Shown here piece by piece: positions 18,705-27,094 of a stretch of DNA of 35,981 bases. Numbering within the stretch: the first letter of the stretch is position 1; each line of letters starts with the position of its first letter. The stretch comes from a virus: IMG/VR virus record IMGVR_UViG_3300034012_000717, positions 1 through 35,981 of that record, one strand, 5' to 3'. The position numbers and the translations under genes are program-made. The notes under the pieces were generated by a model. That model was not told the DNA's origin, ran no database searches, and saw only the letters and a program-made list of their open reading frames with translations.

Positions 18705-19663
18705 TTCCGCACGCTGAACTCGCCGCTGGCCTCGACCTCGACTTCAGCAAGGCCCCAGTTAGTGGAATTAACCCGTGCGTATTCGGGATTTAAATCGCAC
18801 AGGCACCCGACGCTGAAGCAGGCGATCTCTTCGTGTCGCCAATTCGGCTGCACGTAGGTGCTGGTTCGATGATGATGCCCGACCAGCACGCTTGCCGTTG
18901 TCCGCAGGAACGCCGAACGGGCTGGCATCGCTGGCACAAACTGCCCGCTCAGTTCGTGGCCATGAAAGATTGCCAACTTGCCCGCCATCACCGGCCTGCC
19001 ATCGCCGACCACTTCGATGCCTAACTTCTTGCAGCCGAGAATCGACGGCAGTCTGACCTGCGGCAAGTCGCTGATCTCCGGTGCATGGTTCCATAGCCAG
19101 TGGTCGTACCGTTCGTCGTGGTTGCCCATCTTGTAGACCAGCCTCGCCCGTGGGAACTGCGACCGCAGCCACTTGAGCCCATCCCGCTGGAGCTTAATTT
19201 CCCGCTTGAAGTTCCGCTTCTTCGGGTTCTTGGTAAACCGGCTGATGCTATAAAAGTCGCCGTAGTCGCCATTCAGCAGCACGACATCGGGCCTGCGTCG
19301 CTTGAGGTAATCGACCGCTGCCGCCAGTGCCCGCTCGTCGTGATAGGGAATGTGGATGTCTGACAGGATGCCAACACGAATCCCGCCGCCCAGCTCAAAC
19401 GGTTCCCATTTCTTCGCCAGCGAAGGAGGCAGTTTCGGCTTGGCACCCGCTTTGCCTGGCGGTTTGAACAGCGACTTGTCCAGCGTTTGCTCCCGGCGAA
19501 ATTTGCCGTTCACTCCACGCACAGTCCGCACCGCAGTCCGTGCCATTTCCATGTTTACCTTGCACTCGGCGGCAACACGCTTGGCCAATGTGCGGCTCGG
19601 CGTGTCTGGAAACTTCTTGCACAATTGCTCAGCCAGTACCCGGTGCGGTGTCTTGGGCTTCAT
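18665..19663 (-). CDS. Calcineurin-like metallophosphoesterase
   Basis: A 332-aa protein. Residues 1-60 form a helical, possibly DNA-binding N-terminus (TLAKRVAAECKVNMEMARTAV). The metallophosphoesterase domain has all motifs: SDIHIPYHD (101-109), NGDYGDF (131-137), GNHDERYDHW (180-189), FHGHEL and VGHHHRT. The family cleaves phosphomono- or diesters using two metals. ATG at 19663 is clear (AGGAGG, 6 bases upstream). It ends the late tail operon. The N-terminal extension suggests a nucleic-acid substrate, but this is inferred. Confidence 0.88.
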   Translation of the reverse strand: MKPKTPHRVLAEQLCKKFPDTPSRTLAKRVAAECKVNMEMARTAVRTVRGVNGKFRREQTLDKSLFKPPGKAGAKPKLPPSLAKKWEPFELGGGIRVGILSDIHIPYHDERALAAAVDYLKRRRPDVVLLNGDYGDFYSISRFTKNPKKRNFKREIKLQRDGLKWLRSQFPRARLVYKMGNHDERYDHWLWNHAPEISDLPQVRLPSILGCKKLGIEVVGDGRPVMAGKLAIFHGHELSGQFVPAMPARSAFLRTTASVLVGHHHRTSTYVQPNWRHEEIACFSVGCLCDLNPEYARVNSTNWGLAEVEVEASGEFSVRNYRLASDCKIRQA

Positions 19664-19856
19664 CAGTCGCCTCCTGTTGCGGTTGGTAATCGTCGCAGGC
19701 GAGACAAACCTGCTCCGTCTGTCCATGTCGATATTTGCGATGCGTGCAGATGACGTGCAACTTGCAGCGATAGACCGGCTCCATCACGCCACGACTGCCG
19801 CAGAGGTGGCTGCGAAGGTGGAAGGCAATCGGGCCGAGGTGGGTGCAAGGTGTCAT
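19629..19856 (-). CDS. Small Cys/His-rich (zinc knuckle-like) protein
   Basis: A 75-aa protein with pattern PCTHLG...CGSRG..VYRCKLHVICT...VCLACDDYQP. The C-x-H-x-G, C-x-x-H-x-x-C-T and C-x-x-C-x-D-Y spacing resembles a short Cys-rich motif I associate with planctomycete proteins, often fused to glycosyltransferases, and with phages from the same environments; this is from memory. It probably binds zinc. It overlaps the fibre gene by ATGA and the phosphoesterase start by 35 bases. Confidence 0.65.
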   Translation of the reverse strand: MTPCTHLGPIAFHLRSHLCGSRGVMEPVYRCKLHVICTHRKYRHGQTEQVCLACDDYQPQQEATDEAQDTAPGTG

Positions 19857-20977
19857 GCTGGCCCCGGCCCGCCGAGGGTTGATATAGTCACGCTGTAGTC
19901 ATCAAACCAAAGCCTGTCTTGCGGATTGTTGGCGGATGACCACGTAACCGCAGCATAAGCTGCCGGTCCCGGCGAGCCGGGAAACCCCTGATTCCCGCGT
20001 GCAAAACTTTCGTTTGGCGGCAAACCACCTCGCCACCAGATAACTGGAGTTACAGCCCCAGAACTTGCATAAACCTTCCAAGGCTCAATCGACTCGATGT
20101 CCGTTATGAAATTGCAAAAGCTGTCGCAGTTTTGGCCGGGTATTGATGGCGACAGCCACCCAGTAAATGTCTTCGTAAGGTAAAGCGTCCCATTTACGTA
20201 GTATTCACGGGTCCCAGACTTTGAAATCGGATTCCATGTTACGTCCATTCGCAACTCAACCAACCCCCAAGGAACCGTCACAGACGTTTCAAATGTTGGG
20301 CTAAAAGTTGGATGATCATTTCGTTGCGGGTTTATTTGGCTTATACCAACACTAAGCGTTGCGTTTGGGTTTGTGTCCGTCCCCGGTGTCAGTCCTTGCC
20401 CGGCCACTGTAAAAGAAAAAAATTCCGAACCTGGAAACGTTCTCGTTTCTGGTGCCCCAAACCAAACACGCATAAACACACCCATAGCTGGACCGACAAA
20501 ACCATCTAAACTGGCAAGTCGTGGCAGTGTGTTTTGCGGATAGTTTGCATTTATCTTGAACGTGTAGCGGCGAATTGCTGGCGACGGAAAATACAAATCA
20601 TGGCGACGGCGAACCCACACCCACGGCTGGCGAAAATTCCAACTGTCAGGAGTTGGCTTGGGCGGAATGGCTCGCACGCCAGCACCAAATAACGGGTCTG
20701 GGTCGTTGTAGATGATGAATGGCGACCGAAAAGCATAAAGCTTTCCGTCTCTCAAGTAGTCTGCGATGTTGTTTGGCGTTACTGGCGGTTGTGGGCCGCG
20801 ATGGTCATAGCCTCCGCGAAGTTCCCATTTTGGGTCTACGAATGAAAAATTATCCGTAACATCTCCGCGATCCGACGAATAACCAAAATAGGCTCCATCA
20901 CAAGCCCCGCAGGAAACAGGCGGATCGCCGCCCCCACCGCCACCGTTACAGCATCCGCATCCAATCAGACCGACCAT
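19853..20977 (-). CDS. Tail fibre/receptor-binding-like protein with Gly/Cys-rich N-terminus
   Basis: A 374-aa protein. It starts MVGLIGCGCCNGGGGGGDPP and CGACDG, an odd Cys- and Gly-rich head. The rest looks like a concanavalin/LamG-type beta jelly roll (KLYAFRSPFIIYND, RYTFKINANY, FMRVWFGAPETRTF, FSFTVAGQG, VELRMDVTWNPIS, REYYVNGTLYLTKTF, DRLWFDDYSVTI). Such folds bind glycans. ATG at 20977 is two bases after the upstream stop. A longer frame upstream is only a shadow. Receptor binding or adhesion is inferred. Confidence 0.7.
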   Translation of the reverse strand: MVGLIGCGCCNGGGGGGDPPVSCGACDGAYFGYSSDRGDVTDNFSFVDPKWELRGGYDHRGPQPPVTPNNIADYLRDGKLYAFRSPFIIYNDPDPLFGAGVRAIPPKPTPDSWNFRQPWVWVRRRHDLYFPSPAIRRYTFKINANYPQNTLPRLASLDGFVGPAMGVFMRVWFGAPETRTFPGSEFFSFTVAGQGLTPGTDTNPNATLSVGISQINPQRNDHPTFSPTFETSVTVPWGLVELRMDVTWNPISKSGTREYYVNGTLYLTKTFTGWLSPSIPGQNCDSFCNFITDIESIEPWKVYASSGAVTPVIWWRGGLPPNESFARGNQGFPGSPGPAAYAAVTWSSANNPQDRLWFDDYSVTISTLGGPGPA

Positions 20978-20979
20978 GT

Positions 20980-21396
20980 TTAGCTCGCGTAATAAAGCCC
21001 GCTGGTCTGGTCGAAGTCGATAGTAAACGTCTGCCCGCTGGCGACCGTGATGCTGTATCCGTAGTCGATGTAGCCAATCAGCTGGTCGCTGCTGGCGGTG
21101 TCGTTGTAGATGACGGCATAGCGGAATGGCCCGATACTGCCGCCGCTGGCCGTCCATGTAACATCGCTGGCGATGAGCGTATAAAGCCCGCTGGACTGCG
21201 ACGACGCCGTGACCGTTATCGTCGCTGCCGTGTAACCGAATGCCGTTGACAACTCGCCGCTGATGTCCGCCTTGACGGTGTTACTCAAACTCGGTGCCGT
21301 GTTCGTTAGCAGCACCTTCAGCGTATCGCTGCCGAGGTTGTGAACTTTTTCGTGAACCGCTTCGACGAACGAATAAAACTTAGTCAGTGTTGGCAT
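20980..21396 (-). CDS. Conserved phage tail/baseplate-associated protein
   Basis: A 138-aa protein of a common phage family: LTKFYSFVEAVHEKVHNLGSDTLKVLLTNTAPSLSNTVKADI..., then GGSIGPFRYAVIYNDTASSDQLIGYIDYG and a beta end. These are usually beside fibres or baseplate genes; the exact virion role is unsettled. GGAGG lies 5 bases before ATG. Confidence 0.75.
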   Translation of the reverse strand: MPTLTKFYSFVEAVHEKVHNLGSDTLKVLLTNTAPSLSNTVKADISGELSTAFGYTAATITVTASSQSSGLYTLIASDVTWTASGGSIGPFRYAVIYNDTASSDQLIGYIDYGYSITVASGQTFTIDFDQTSGLYYAS

Positions 21397-21407
21397 TCTG
21401 CCCTCCG

Positions 21408-21926
21408 TTACTCAAACCCACCACCTACGCCAGCCCCGCTATAGCGAATCTCATACGACCCCGTGACCATGCTGGCCGGCGTCAGCGTGCCCGTATCAAT
21501 TGCCTCGCCGACCGTGCCGCCTGTGCCGCTACCCGCTCCCGGCTCCAGCGTTGTGCCCTCATCGTTGCAGTCCTCAGCGATCACATACCAGCCGCCGTTA
21601 ATCCACGCAGCGATGCCGTACCGGTCGCCGTTGACGCAGACCGCCGACGTGGTCCAGTTCATCACCTTGATGTCCTGCCCGCTGTCTTCAATCTGCTGCG
21701 TCGTTGCCGCTTCTTTCCACACGTCGCAGATGACGCCGCCGAGTAAGGTGCCGACTCGACCGGGGATGCCGCCGGACGGGGCTTTGATGAGCTTGAACGT
21801 CTGCTGTGCCGTAAACATCCGTGGCACCTTACGGGCCATCGGCTGCTCTGGCGGCTTGCTGCCGTTCGCTTTGTACCAGGCGACCATCTCACGCAGCCGC
21901 CGAATGTCGTCGTCGGATAGCTGCAT
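21408..21926 (-). CDS. Tail-associated protein, function unknown
   Basis: A 172-aa protein. It begins with a charged helix MQLSDDDIRRLREMVAWYKANG, then a beta-rich middle (TFKLIKAPSGGIPGRVGTLLG, RYGIAAWINGGWYVIAEDCN), and ends in a Gly-rich tail. The start at 21926 forms TAATG with the previous stop. Probably a tail-tip or fibre component. Confidence 0.65.
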   Translation of the reverse strand: MQLSDDDIRRLREMVAWYKANGSKPPEQPMARKVPRMFTAQQTFKLIKAPSGGIPGRVGTLLGGVICDVWKEAATTQQIEDSGQDIKVMNWTTSAVCVNGDRYGIAAWINGGWYVIAEDCNDEGTTLEPGAGSGTGGTVGEAIDTGTLTPASMVTGSYEIRYSGAGVGGGFE

Positions 21927-23086
21927 TACTTCAGGTCCAGTGGGGCAAAGGCAACCGGGCGATACTTCAAATAACAAAGATGCGGCTGGTCAGATTGATA
22001 CGGCTCAGTGTTCTGCGGCACAATATTTGACGGGCTTGAATAGCCAAACCTCAGTCCGTGCCCGTTTAATGCAACCGGCTCCGATGGTGCGACCCATAGC
22101 GGCGTGTCGACTTCACCATCTAACTGGAGCAGTGCGATAGGTTTCGTGGCGTACCACGGCACATTTTCGCCGAGCTGAGTTTCAATGTCATTTCTGGTTA
22201 AAGTGTCATTGCCTTTACCCGCGAACTGCCCCTCCCATAACATTTCGTTATAGCCTTCGTCCTTTATAGAATCGAACCATTTGCGACCGTATCGCTTGGC
22301 GTTAAGCTGGACGCCTCGCCGAAACCACAGCCTGCCGTCTCGCCAGTGGTCTTCCTTGATAACGCCAGAGCATAATAGTTCATACGGACCGTATTCCAAT
22401 TTCATCCGCAAGCCATCTTTGTCGTACTGCGTCATCACCACATCGTCAGTATTGACACAGTCGATCCACTCCTCCCACCCCTCGGACCAGTTGCGATGCC
22501 AAGTCCAGTACACAATTTTTTTGCGGTACTTGCGTCGCGTGACTTGCCCAATAACGTCATTAGCAGAATTGACCAGCGGGCCGGAAATTAGCGTTCCTGC
22601 CTCAATTGATGGCGCAACTGCAATTCGATTCACAAGGTAAGGCGGAGGCTGTAGAAAATTCGCAAACTCGCTAGTCGGGTCGTCTCGATAACCCTCTGTT
22701 ATTCCGCACAAATGTGCCGCAAAGTCAGATTCTTCAGTGTACTCCTCCAGCGTCACTTCCAGCCGCGGCGCAATCTCTTCCGGCGTGCTGGCTGGCAGGC
22801 CCTCAATTGTCCGCTCGTATCGATTAATGGCGTTCGTAAAACTGCACACGACATCAAACGTGTTCTTGGCCTGCGTGTCGCTGCGTCGGCGGGGGACTCG
22901 CTGGTAGCAGTAGACCGGGGCAGATATGCCAACGATGGTGTATTCCTGCCCGATGCGTGGAAGGTCCGCATCCAGCAACGCCGCCGAGATGCCGCTGGCC
23001 GTAACCTGCCACGTCTCCGTGTAGTCGTATTGCATGTAGCCGTCAATCAAGCGTTCGGCCAGTTCTTGGTTGCTTCGGTCGCCCAT
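21926..23086 (-). CDS. Probable distal tail/baseplate protein
   Basis: A 386-aa protein directly after the tape measure, where siphoviruses encode the distal tail (Dit) or tail-hub protein. It is aromatic-rich (KKIVYWTWHRNWSEGWEEWIDCVN, GRLWFRRGVQLNAKRYGRKWFD). No family is recognised from sequence alone. The TAATG junction with the tape measure couples their translation. Position gives the tentative role. Confidence 0.6.
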   Translation of the reverse strand: MGDRSNQELAERLIDGYMQYDYTETWQVTASGISAALLDADLPRIGQEYTIVGISAPVYCYQRVPRRRSDTQAKNTFDVVCSFTNAINRYERTIEGLPASTPEEIAPRLEVTLEEYTEESDFAAHLCGITEGYRDDPTSEFANFLQPPPYLVNRIAVAPSIEAGTLISGPLVNSANDVIGQVTRRKYRKKIVYWTWHRNWSEGWEEWIDCVNTDDVVMTQYDKDGLRMKLEYGPYELLCSGVIKEDHWRDGRLWFRRGVQLNAKRYGRKWFDSIKDEGYNEMLWEGQFAGKGNDTLTRNDIETQLGENVPWYATKPIALLQLDGEVDTPLWVAPSEPVALNGHGLRFGYSSPSNIVPQNTEPYQSDQPHLCYLKYRPVAFAPLDLK

Positions 23087-24462
23087 TATTCAATTAGCCC
23101 TCTGCGTTGTGCCTGCCTGTCCAATTCAACACGGACTAACTCTTGCGATGCGGCAACTTGCTTTTTCAGCTCGTTCAGAATTTCAATCTGAACCTGTTCC
23201 TGTGTTCCGCCTGGGTTGCCCTTTAATGCACTGCGGTTCAGTGCTTCACGCTGGTCCGTCCGCAATGAGTAGTCGCTAAAGTTCGGGTCAAACTGCCGAG
23301 CCTGCTGAAAGAAGTTAATTAGCGAGTCGGCATTGAGTCGCCCTCGCACCTGCGTCATGAACTTGCCGCGGTTGTTTGCAAACTGCCCCATGCCGACTTG
23401 CTCAGTTGCGGCCATTGCTTCCGCTGCGCGAACGATGTCACGACCGGGCATGCCGGAAACGCTTGGCGTCAAACCTGCTGCCCCGTTCTTTCCGCCGAGC
23501 GTGTTATTGACGAACTGCAAAACCTGAACCATCTTGTCCAGCCACGGTGTCAACTCGACCGCCAGTTTGCGAATCAGCCCCGTCCAAGTGTCTTGCAGTT
23601 TCTCCGTTTGCCCGACCATCTCGCTGATTGCCGTGACGCTGTCATTCTTCAGCGTTAGCCCAAGTTCATCAGCGGTTGCCGCAATCTTATTTAGGTTGTC
23701 CAGACCGCCGCCCAGCAGCGTTGTCAGTTTGGCGTCATCGGTTCCAAACAACTTGGCGACAATCAAGCCCTTGCTGCCTTGGTCCGGTAGCGTGCTAATC
23801 TGCTGCACGACTGTGCGGAACTGCTCCAGCACTGGCATCTTCGACAGGGCAAACATGGAATCCATTTCCAGCCCAAGTTCTCCAGCCAGTGCTTTGAATT
23901 TGCCCATGTCACGGGCCGAAAGCTGGATGTTCTGCTGCATTGTCCGCAGGGCTGGCACGACCGTATCGCCGCTAACTTCGCCGCCACGAATGAAAGCCTG
24001 CTGCACCCGGACCAAGTCGTTGAACGGAATCTGCAAATCTTCCGCAGCGTCCGCCAAGTCCTTGATATTTGCGATCTCCTTTTTGACGTTATAGCCAAGT
24101 ATGCCCACGCCAGCCGCACCGGCAGCACCTGCCGCCATCAACCCGGCCTTACCGATAGACCGCAGTGAAGCGTTCACCTTGTCCAGCGTTTTCCAAACTG
24201 GCGAAGCTGCACGGTGAATTGATGTCAGTTCGCGGGCAATATCCTGTTTTGCTTTGGCGTACTGGGCCGCGCTTACTTTGCCAGCGTCAAATAGCTTGTT
24301 TAGGTTGGTTAGAGCATTAGCGGCTTTCTGTTCCGCCGTCGTGTCGCCCAGAATCTTTTTCAGCAGCTGCGTCTGCGACTTCGTGGCCAGCATTCCTTTA
24401 GTGAAGTTGCTGGTATCGGCGACCATCTTGTAGGACAGCGTGTGTATTGTCGTGCTAGCCAT
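23086..24462 (-). CDS. Tape measure protein (short)
   Basis: A 458-aa helical protein with the features of tape measures: an N-terminal coiled region (FTKGMLATKSQTQLLKKIL), AQYAKAKQDIARELTSIHRAA, a hydrophobic segment (LMAAGAAGAAGVGILGY, 108-124), then LADAAEDLQIPFNDLVRVQQAF and a Gln-rich end. It directly follows the frameshifted assembly chaperone, the classic order. At about 0.15 nm per residue a tail near 70 nm is expected, shorter than lambda's. Confidence 0.88.
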   Translation of the reverse strand: MASTTIHTLSYKMVADTSNFTKGMLATKSQTQLLKKILGDTTAEQKAANALTNLNKLFDAGKVSAAQYAKAKQDIARELTSIHRAASPVWKTLDKVNASLRSIGKAGLMAAGAAGAAGVGILGYNVKKEIANIKDLADAAEDLQIPFNDLVRVQQAFIRGGEVSGDTVVPALRTMQQNIQLSARDMGKFKALAGELGLEMDSMFALSKMPVLEQFRTVVQQISTLPDQGSKGLIVAKLFGTDDAKLTTLLGGGLDNLNKIAATADELGLTLKNDSVTAISEMVGQTEKLQDTWTGLIRKLAVELTPWLDKMVQVLQFVNNTLGGKNGAAGLTPSVSGMPGRDIVRAAEAMAATEQVGMGQFANNRGKFMTQVRGRLNADSLINFFQQARQFDPNFSDYSLRTDQREALNRSALKGNPGGTQEQVQIEILNELKKQVAASQELVRVELDRQAQRRGLIE

Positions 24463-25026
24463 GTCCTAACCTTTGAAAAAAGTCCATTGCCGCCTGCGGG
24501 TCCATGCCCTTTTTTTCTTCCGCTGCCGGAAACCAGCCGTTTAGGTAGCCGAACGCCCACCACTCGAACAGCTGCTCTCGGTCCAGTTCATCGGCCACCG
24601 CATCGGCGTCCAGCCTGCCGCTAAGTTCGGCGAGCTTCAGATGCAGAAATCGCCGATGGTTGTGCCTTAGTCGCCTGATGTTTTTTTTAGTTTGTCGCCG
24701 ATGTCCTCATCACTCAGCCCGGCCAGCGACATCGCCACATCCGCCAGCCGTGTGACTACCGCCGATGGCATCTGCCGCATCGTCGGGAAGTCGTCTTCCG
24801 TCAGATAAGGCTGGCCGTCGTCGCCGACCACGCACAGACTGACAATCTTCAGCCGTGCGTCCTGCTGCCGCTGCTTGTTTACCTTGTCGCCTGGACGCAG
24901 CCACAGGTCGAACTCCCGCACCCGCATCGATTCTGGCAACTCCCGCATCTTGACCACGCCAAACTCAGGCACGTCAACGCTAACAATCTTCGTTTCCCGT
25001 GCCTTCAAAAACTGCTCTCGATTCAC
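24455..25026 (-). CDS. Tail assembly chaperone, -1 frameshift product (gpGT-like)
   Basis: The same start as the short chaperone, but read through the slippery heptamer A AAA AAA (24688-24682), with zero-frame codons CTA AAA AAA ACA. After the -1 shift the frame is open for 75 codons (AAC ATC AGG ...; product contains ELDREQLFEWWAFGYLNG), to a TAG at 24457-24455 that overlaps the tape measure start by eight bases. The total is about 190 aa. This gpG/gpGT arrangement is conserved in long-tailed phages. The extension has no start codon of its own. Confidence 0.82.
24667..25026 (-). CDS. Tail assembly chaperone, unshifted product (gpG-like)
   Basis: A 119-aa protein starting at GTG with AAGGAG 6 bases upstream. 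The pattern MNREQFLKARETKIVSVDVPEFGVVKMRELPES... is typical of phage tail assembly chaperones that coat the tape measure before tube polymerisation. It ends KLKKTSGD just after the slippery site. Confidence 0.85.
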   Translation of the reverse strand: MNREQFLKARETKIVSVDVPEFGVVKMRELPESMRVREFDLWLRPGDKVNKQRQQDARLKIVSLCVVGDDGQPYLTEDDFPTMRQMPSAVVTRLADVAMSLAGLSDEDIGDKLKKTSGD

Positions 25027-25036
25027 CGTCTGCTCC

Positions 25037-25399
25037 TTAGGTGTTGTATAAATCGAACTTGACCTTGCACGCCGCCGTGTCTGAGATGGCGTATAACGTC
25101 ACGCCCGCCCCGATATGAAAGCAGGCTTGCCCGCCATTGGCTGGCAACTTGATTGCGTTCGCTCCGGCACTGACAAACCGCAGACTGACGAAGTTGGTCG
25201 TATCCAAGTTGGTCGCCACGATGTAGCCCGGCACGACATCGCCAAACGCTACCGTCTCCTCCGAGGTGCCGACGTCTTGGCAAACGCTGCCAGCCCGTGC
25301 GGTCGTCTGGGTGAACTGCCGCGTCTGCGTCTGTGTCGTTTGCCGCAGGTATCCATTAGTCACGCTCGCCCCAACCGTGACGCTGATTTCATTTGCCAT
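25037..25399 (-). CDS. Beta-rich tail-module protein, function unknown
   Basis: A 120-aa Thr/Val/Ala-rich protein (ISVTVGASVTNGYLRQTTQTQTRQFTQTT, YIVATNLDTTNFVSLRF, ACKVKFDLYNT). It lies between a hypothetical and the assembly chaperone; TAATG junction. Perhaps a minor virion protein. Confidence 0.65.
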   Translation of the reverse strand: MANEISVTVGASVTNGYLRQTTQTQTRQFTQTTARAGSVCQDVGTSEETVAFGDVVPGYIVATNLDTTNFVSLRFVSAGANAIKLPANGGQACFHIGAGVTLYAISDTAACKVKFDLYNT

Positions 25400-25680
25400 T
25401 ACTCGTCGTCCTCCTCATTGACTGCCACTGGTTCCGGAACGCTGCTAATCTGGTCAGGCTTGATGCCGAACTCCGTTTCGACCAGCACCTTGACCGCCGT
25501 CACAATCCACGGTTCCTGCGATGCGAACCAGTTGATGAACTGGACACGGTGGTAGGGTGGGTCGCCTGTGTAGCCGACCAGCCCGTAACCATCGGCGATG
25601 ATGCTTCGCAGCTGCGGAAACAACGGGCCGCCGTCTTTGTCCTTGGCCGGATGTGGTGCCAGCCTTACACGTTCTGCCAT
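25399..25680 (-). CDS. Small tail-module protein, function unknown
   Basis: A 93-aa protein (MAERVRLAPHPAKDKDGGPLFPQLRSIIADGYG...HRVQFINWFASQEPWIVTAVKVLVETEFG) ending in an acidic tail. ATG at 25680 has GGAGG 5 bases before it; the longer TTG frame is less likely. Position after the tail tube gene suggests a tail assembly role. Confidence 0.65.
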   Translation of the reverse strand: MAERVRLAPHPAKDKDGGPLFPQLRSIIADGYGLVGYTGDPPYHRVQFINWFASQEPWIVTAVKVLVETEFGIKPDQISSVPEPVAVNEEDDE

Positions 25681-25692
25681 CTGTGCCTCCAA

Positions 25693-26118
25693 TTAGTTGC
25701 CTGCGGTCCATGCTGGCGGGGTTGCCCCAGTCCATTTAACGGTCAGCTCGCAGGTCTGGACTTGGTTCGTTTGCAGCGTTGGGAACTTTACCCGTGTAAC
25801 CAGTCCGGTTCCGGCGTAGGTTGCGGCAGTTGTTCCGCCAGGTGCAACCGGCCAAGTGATGGTCACGGTTTCCGATGTGGTGCTGGTTGCGTACCAGCCC
25901 GCAGTCGCCGCTGGGTCGAATTGTGCGGTCAGCGTCACCTCGCCCGGTTCCTCCAAGTCGCCCGCCATGTAGGTCGGTGCGGTGCTGGCCAGATGCGTGA
26001 TGTCAATTGCTGGCCGGGAACGCTCGCCGGCGTCGATAGTCAGCCAATTCAATGCCCGGCTGCTGGTTCCGAACGTGATACTGCCGCCGTGCCCTGTGTC
26101 GATTCGTGTGTTTGCCAT
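25693..26118 (-). CDS. Major tail tube protein
   Basis: A 141-aa beta protein (MANTRIDTGHGGSITFGTSS, IDAGERSRPAIDITHLAST, EPGEVTLTAQFDPAATAGW, WPVAPGGTTAATYAGTGLVTRVKF, ELTVKWTG) with the lambda V/phage tail tube pattern. It starts with TAATG after the tail-terminator-like gene, the usual gene order. Hexamer rings of this protein would form the tube. Confidence 0.82.
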   Translation of the reverse strand: MANTRIDTGHGGSITFGTSSRALNWLTIDAGERSRPAIDITHLASTAPTYMAGDLEEPGEVTLTAQFDPAATAGWYATSTTSETVTITWPVAPGGTTAATYAGTGLVTRVKFPTLQTNQVQTCELTVKWTGATPPAWTAGN

Positions 26119-26564
26119 TAGCTTGTCGCCTCCTGATACATGACGATGTAATCCCTGCTCACCCAATACCGTTTTTGACTTGAACCAGACACTGGAGGAT
26201 CAAACCCCCGACGATAGCTAACGTTGCCGGTGACGTTCAACACCCGCACCAAGTCGCCGCCAGTGGCCATCGAACCCCGAAACATTTGCAGAGGTGCGAG
26301 ACGTACCGCTTCCGCAAGGTTGTAAGCAGCCGCAGCCGTGACGCCGTAGCAATCGATCTGGATGCGGTTGCTGCACACGCCGCTGATTCCGGCGAGGTGT
26401 TCCAGCGACTGACCCTCAAATATTTCCATGACGATGTAGGGCATGGTCGCCCCTTCCTTGGCGTCGTGGAAATAGATGCGGGCTGCGTCGCCACTGCCGA
26501 CCAGTGCCGTAATCGCCGACTTGGTCTTCAGGTAAATCCGCAGGCTGTTCAGGATGTCCGGCAT
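26118..26564 (-). CDS. Tail terminator/neck protein (DUF3168-like)
   Basis: A 148-aa protein (LRIYLKTKSAITALVGSGDAARIYFHDAKEGATMPYIVMEIFEGQS..., NRIQIDCYGVTAAAAYNLAEAV, YRRGFDPPVSGS) matching DUF3168-type tail completion proteins. TAATG start. It lies between the gp10-like and tail tube genes. Confidence 0.82.
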   Translation of the reverse strand: MPDILNSLRIYLKTKSAITALVGSGDAARIYFHDAKEGATMPYIVMEIFEGQSLEHLAGISGVCSNRIQIDCYGVTAAAAYNLAEAVRLAPLQMFRGSMATGGDLVRVLNVTGNVSYRRGFDPPVSGSSQKRYWVSRDYIVMYQEATS

Positions 26565-27094
26565 TAGCGGCTGCTCCTGATGGACTTTTCGAGGCTGCTG
26601 ATAACCGCTTGGTTCTGCTGTATCTGTGTTGAATCAACGGCAGGTGCCAGCCATCGCTTAGCCTCGACAAACGTTTTGCGTGTCGCTGGCTTGTCGCTCC
26701 AAAAATACGCCTTGTGCCCGAACTCCAGCAGATGCCCGTGTGCGGTCGTGTTCTTGCGGTCCTTGCCTTTCATGTGCGGCTCCAGCTTTTGCCCGGTAAT
26801 CGCCATGTGTAGCATTCCGTCATTCTTGGAAACCATCTTGATGGCGATACTGTCCGCCAGCGGTTTCCGCAGCATGTCACGGTCCCGCTGCTTCTTGCTT
26901 TTCTTCTTGGCTGTTCCAGTCCGGTCGCTGCGTGGAATCCGTGCCTGTGCATCCTTCTGCACAATCTTGGACGCTGCCTTCAGTGCGTCGGCAAGTGCCT
27001 TGCCACGAACCAGCAAGTCAACCCGCTGGAGGTAGTCTTCGATCTTGACGTCTTCGCTGATGCTGGACTCAATAGCCATCTTCGCTTTTGCCAT
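26564..27094 (-). CDS. HK97 gp10-like tail-joining protein
   Basis: A 176-aa protein with ALADALKAASKIVQKDAQARIPRSDRTG, a Lys/Arg-rich segment, HMAITGQKLEPHMK and HLLEFGHKAYFWSDKPATRKTFVEAKRW. The EFGH-like turn and C-terminal helix fit HK97 gp10 proteins that complete the head-tail joint. One-base stop/start overlap with the previous gene. Confidence 0.82.
   Translation of the reverse strand: MAKAKMAIESSISEDVKIEDYLQRVDLLVRGKALADALKAASKIVQKDAQARIPRSDRTGTAKKKSKKQRDRDMLRKPLADSIAIKMVSKNDGMLHMAITGQKLEPHMKGKDRKNTTAHGHLLEFGHKAYFWSDKPATRKTFVEAKRWLAPAVDSTQIQQNQAVISSLEKSIRSSR

Noticed and set aside
20978-21157. 60-residue N-terminal extension of the fibre-like protein
   Set aside because: It lies within the upstream gene in another frame, is Arg/His-rich and structureless; a start two bases after the upstream stop is better.
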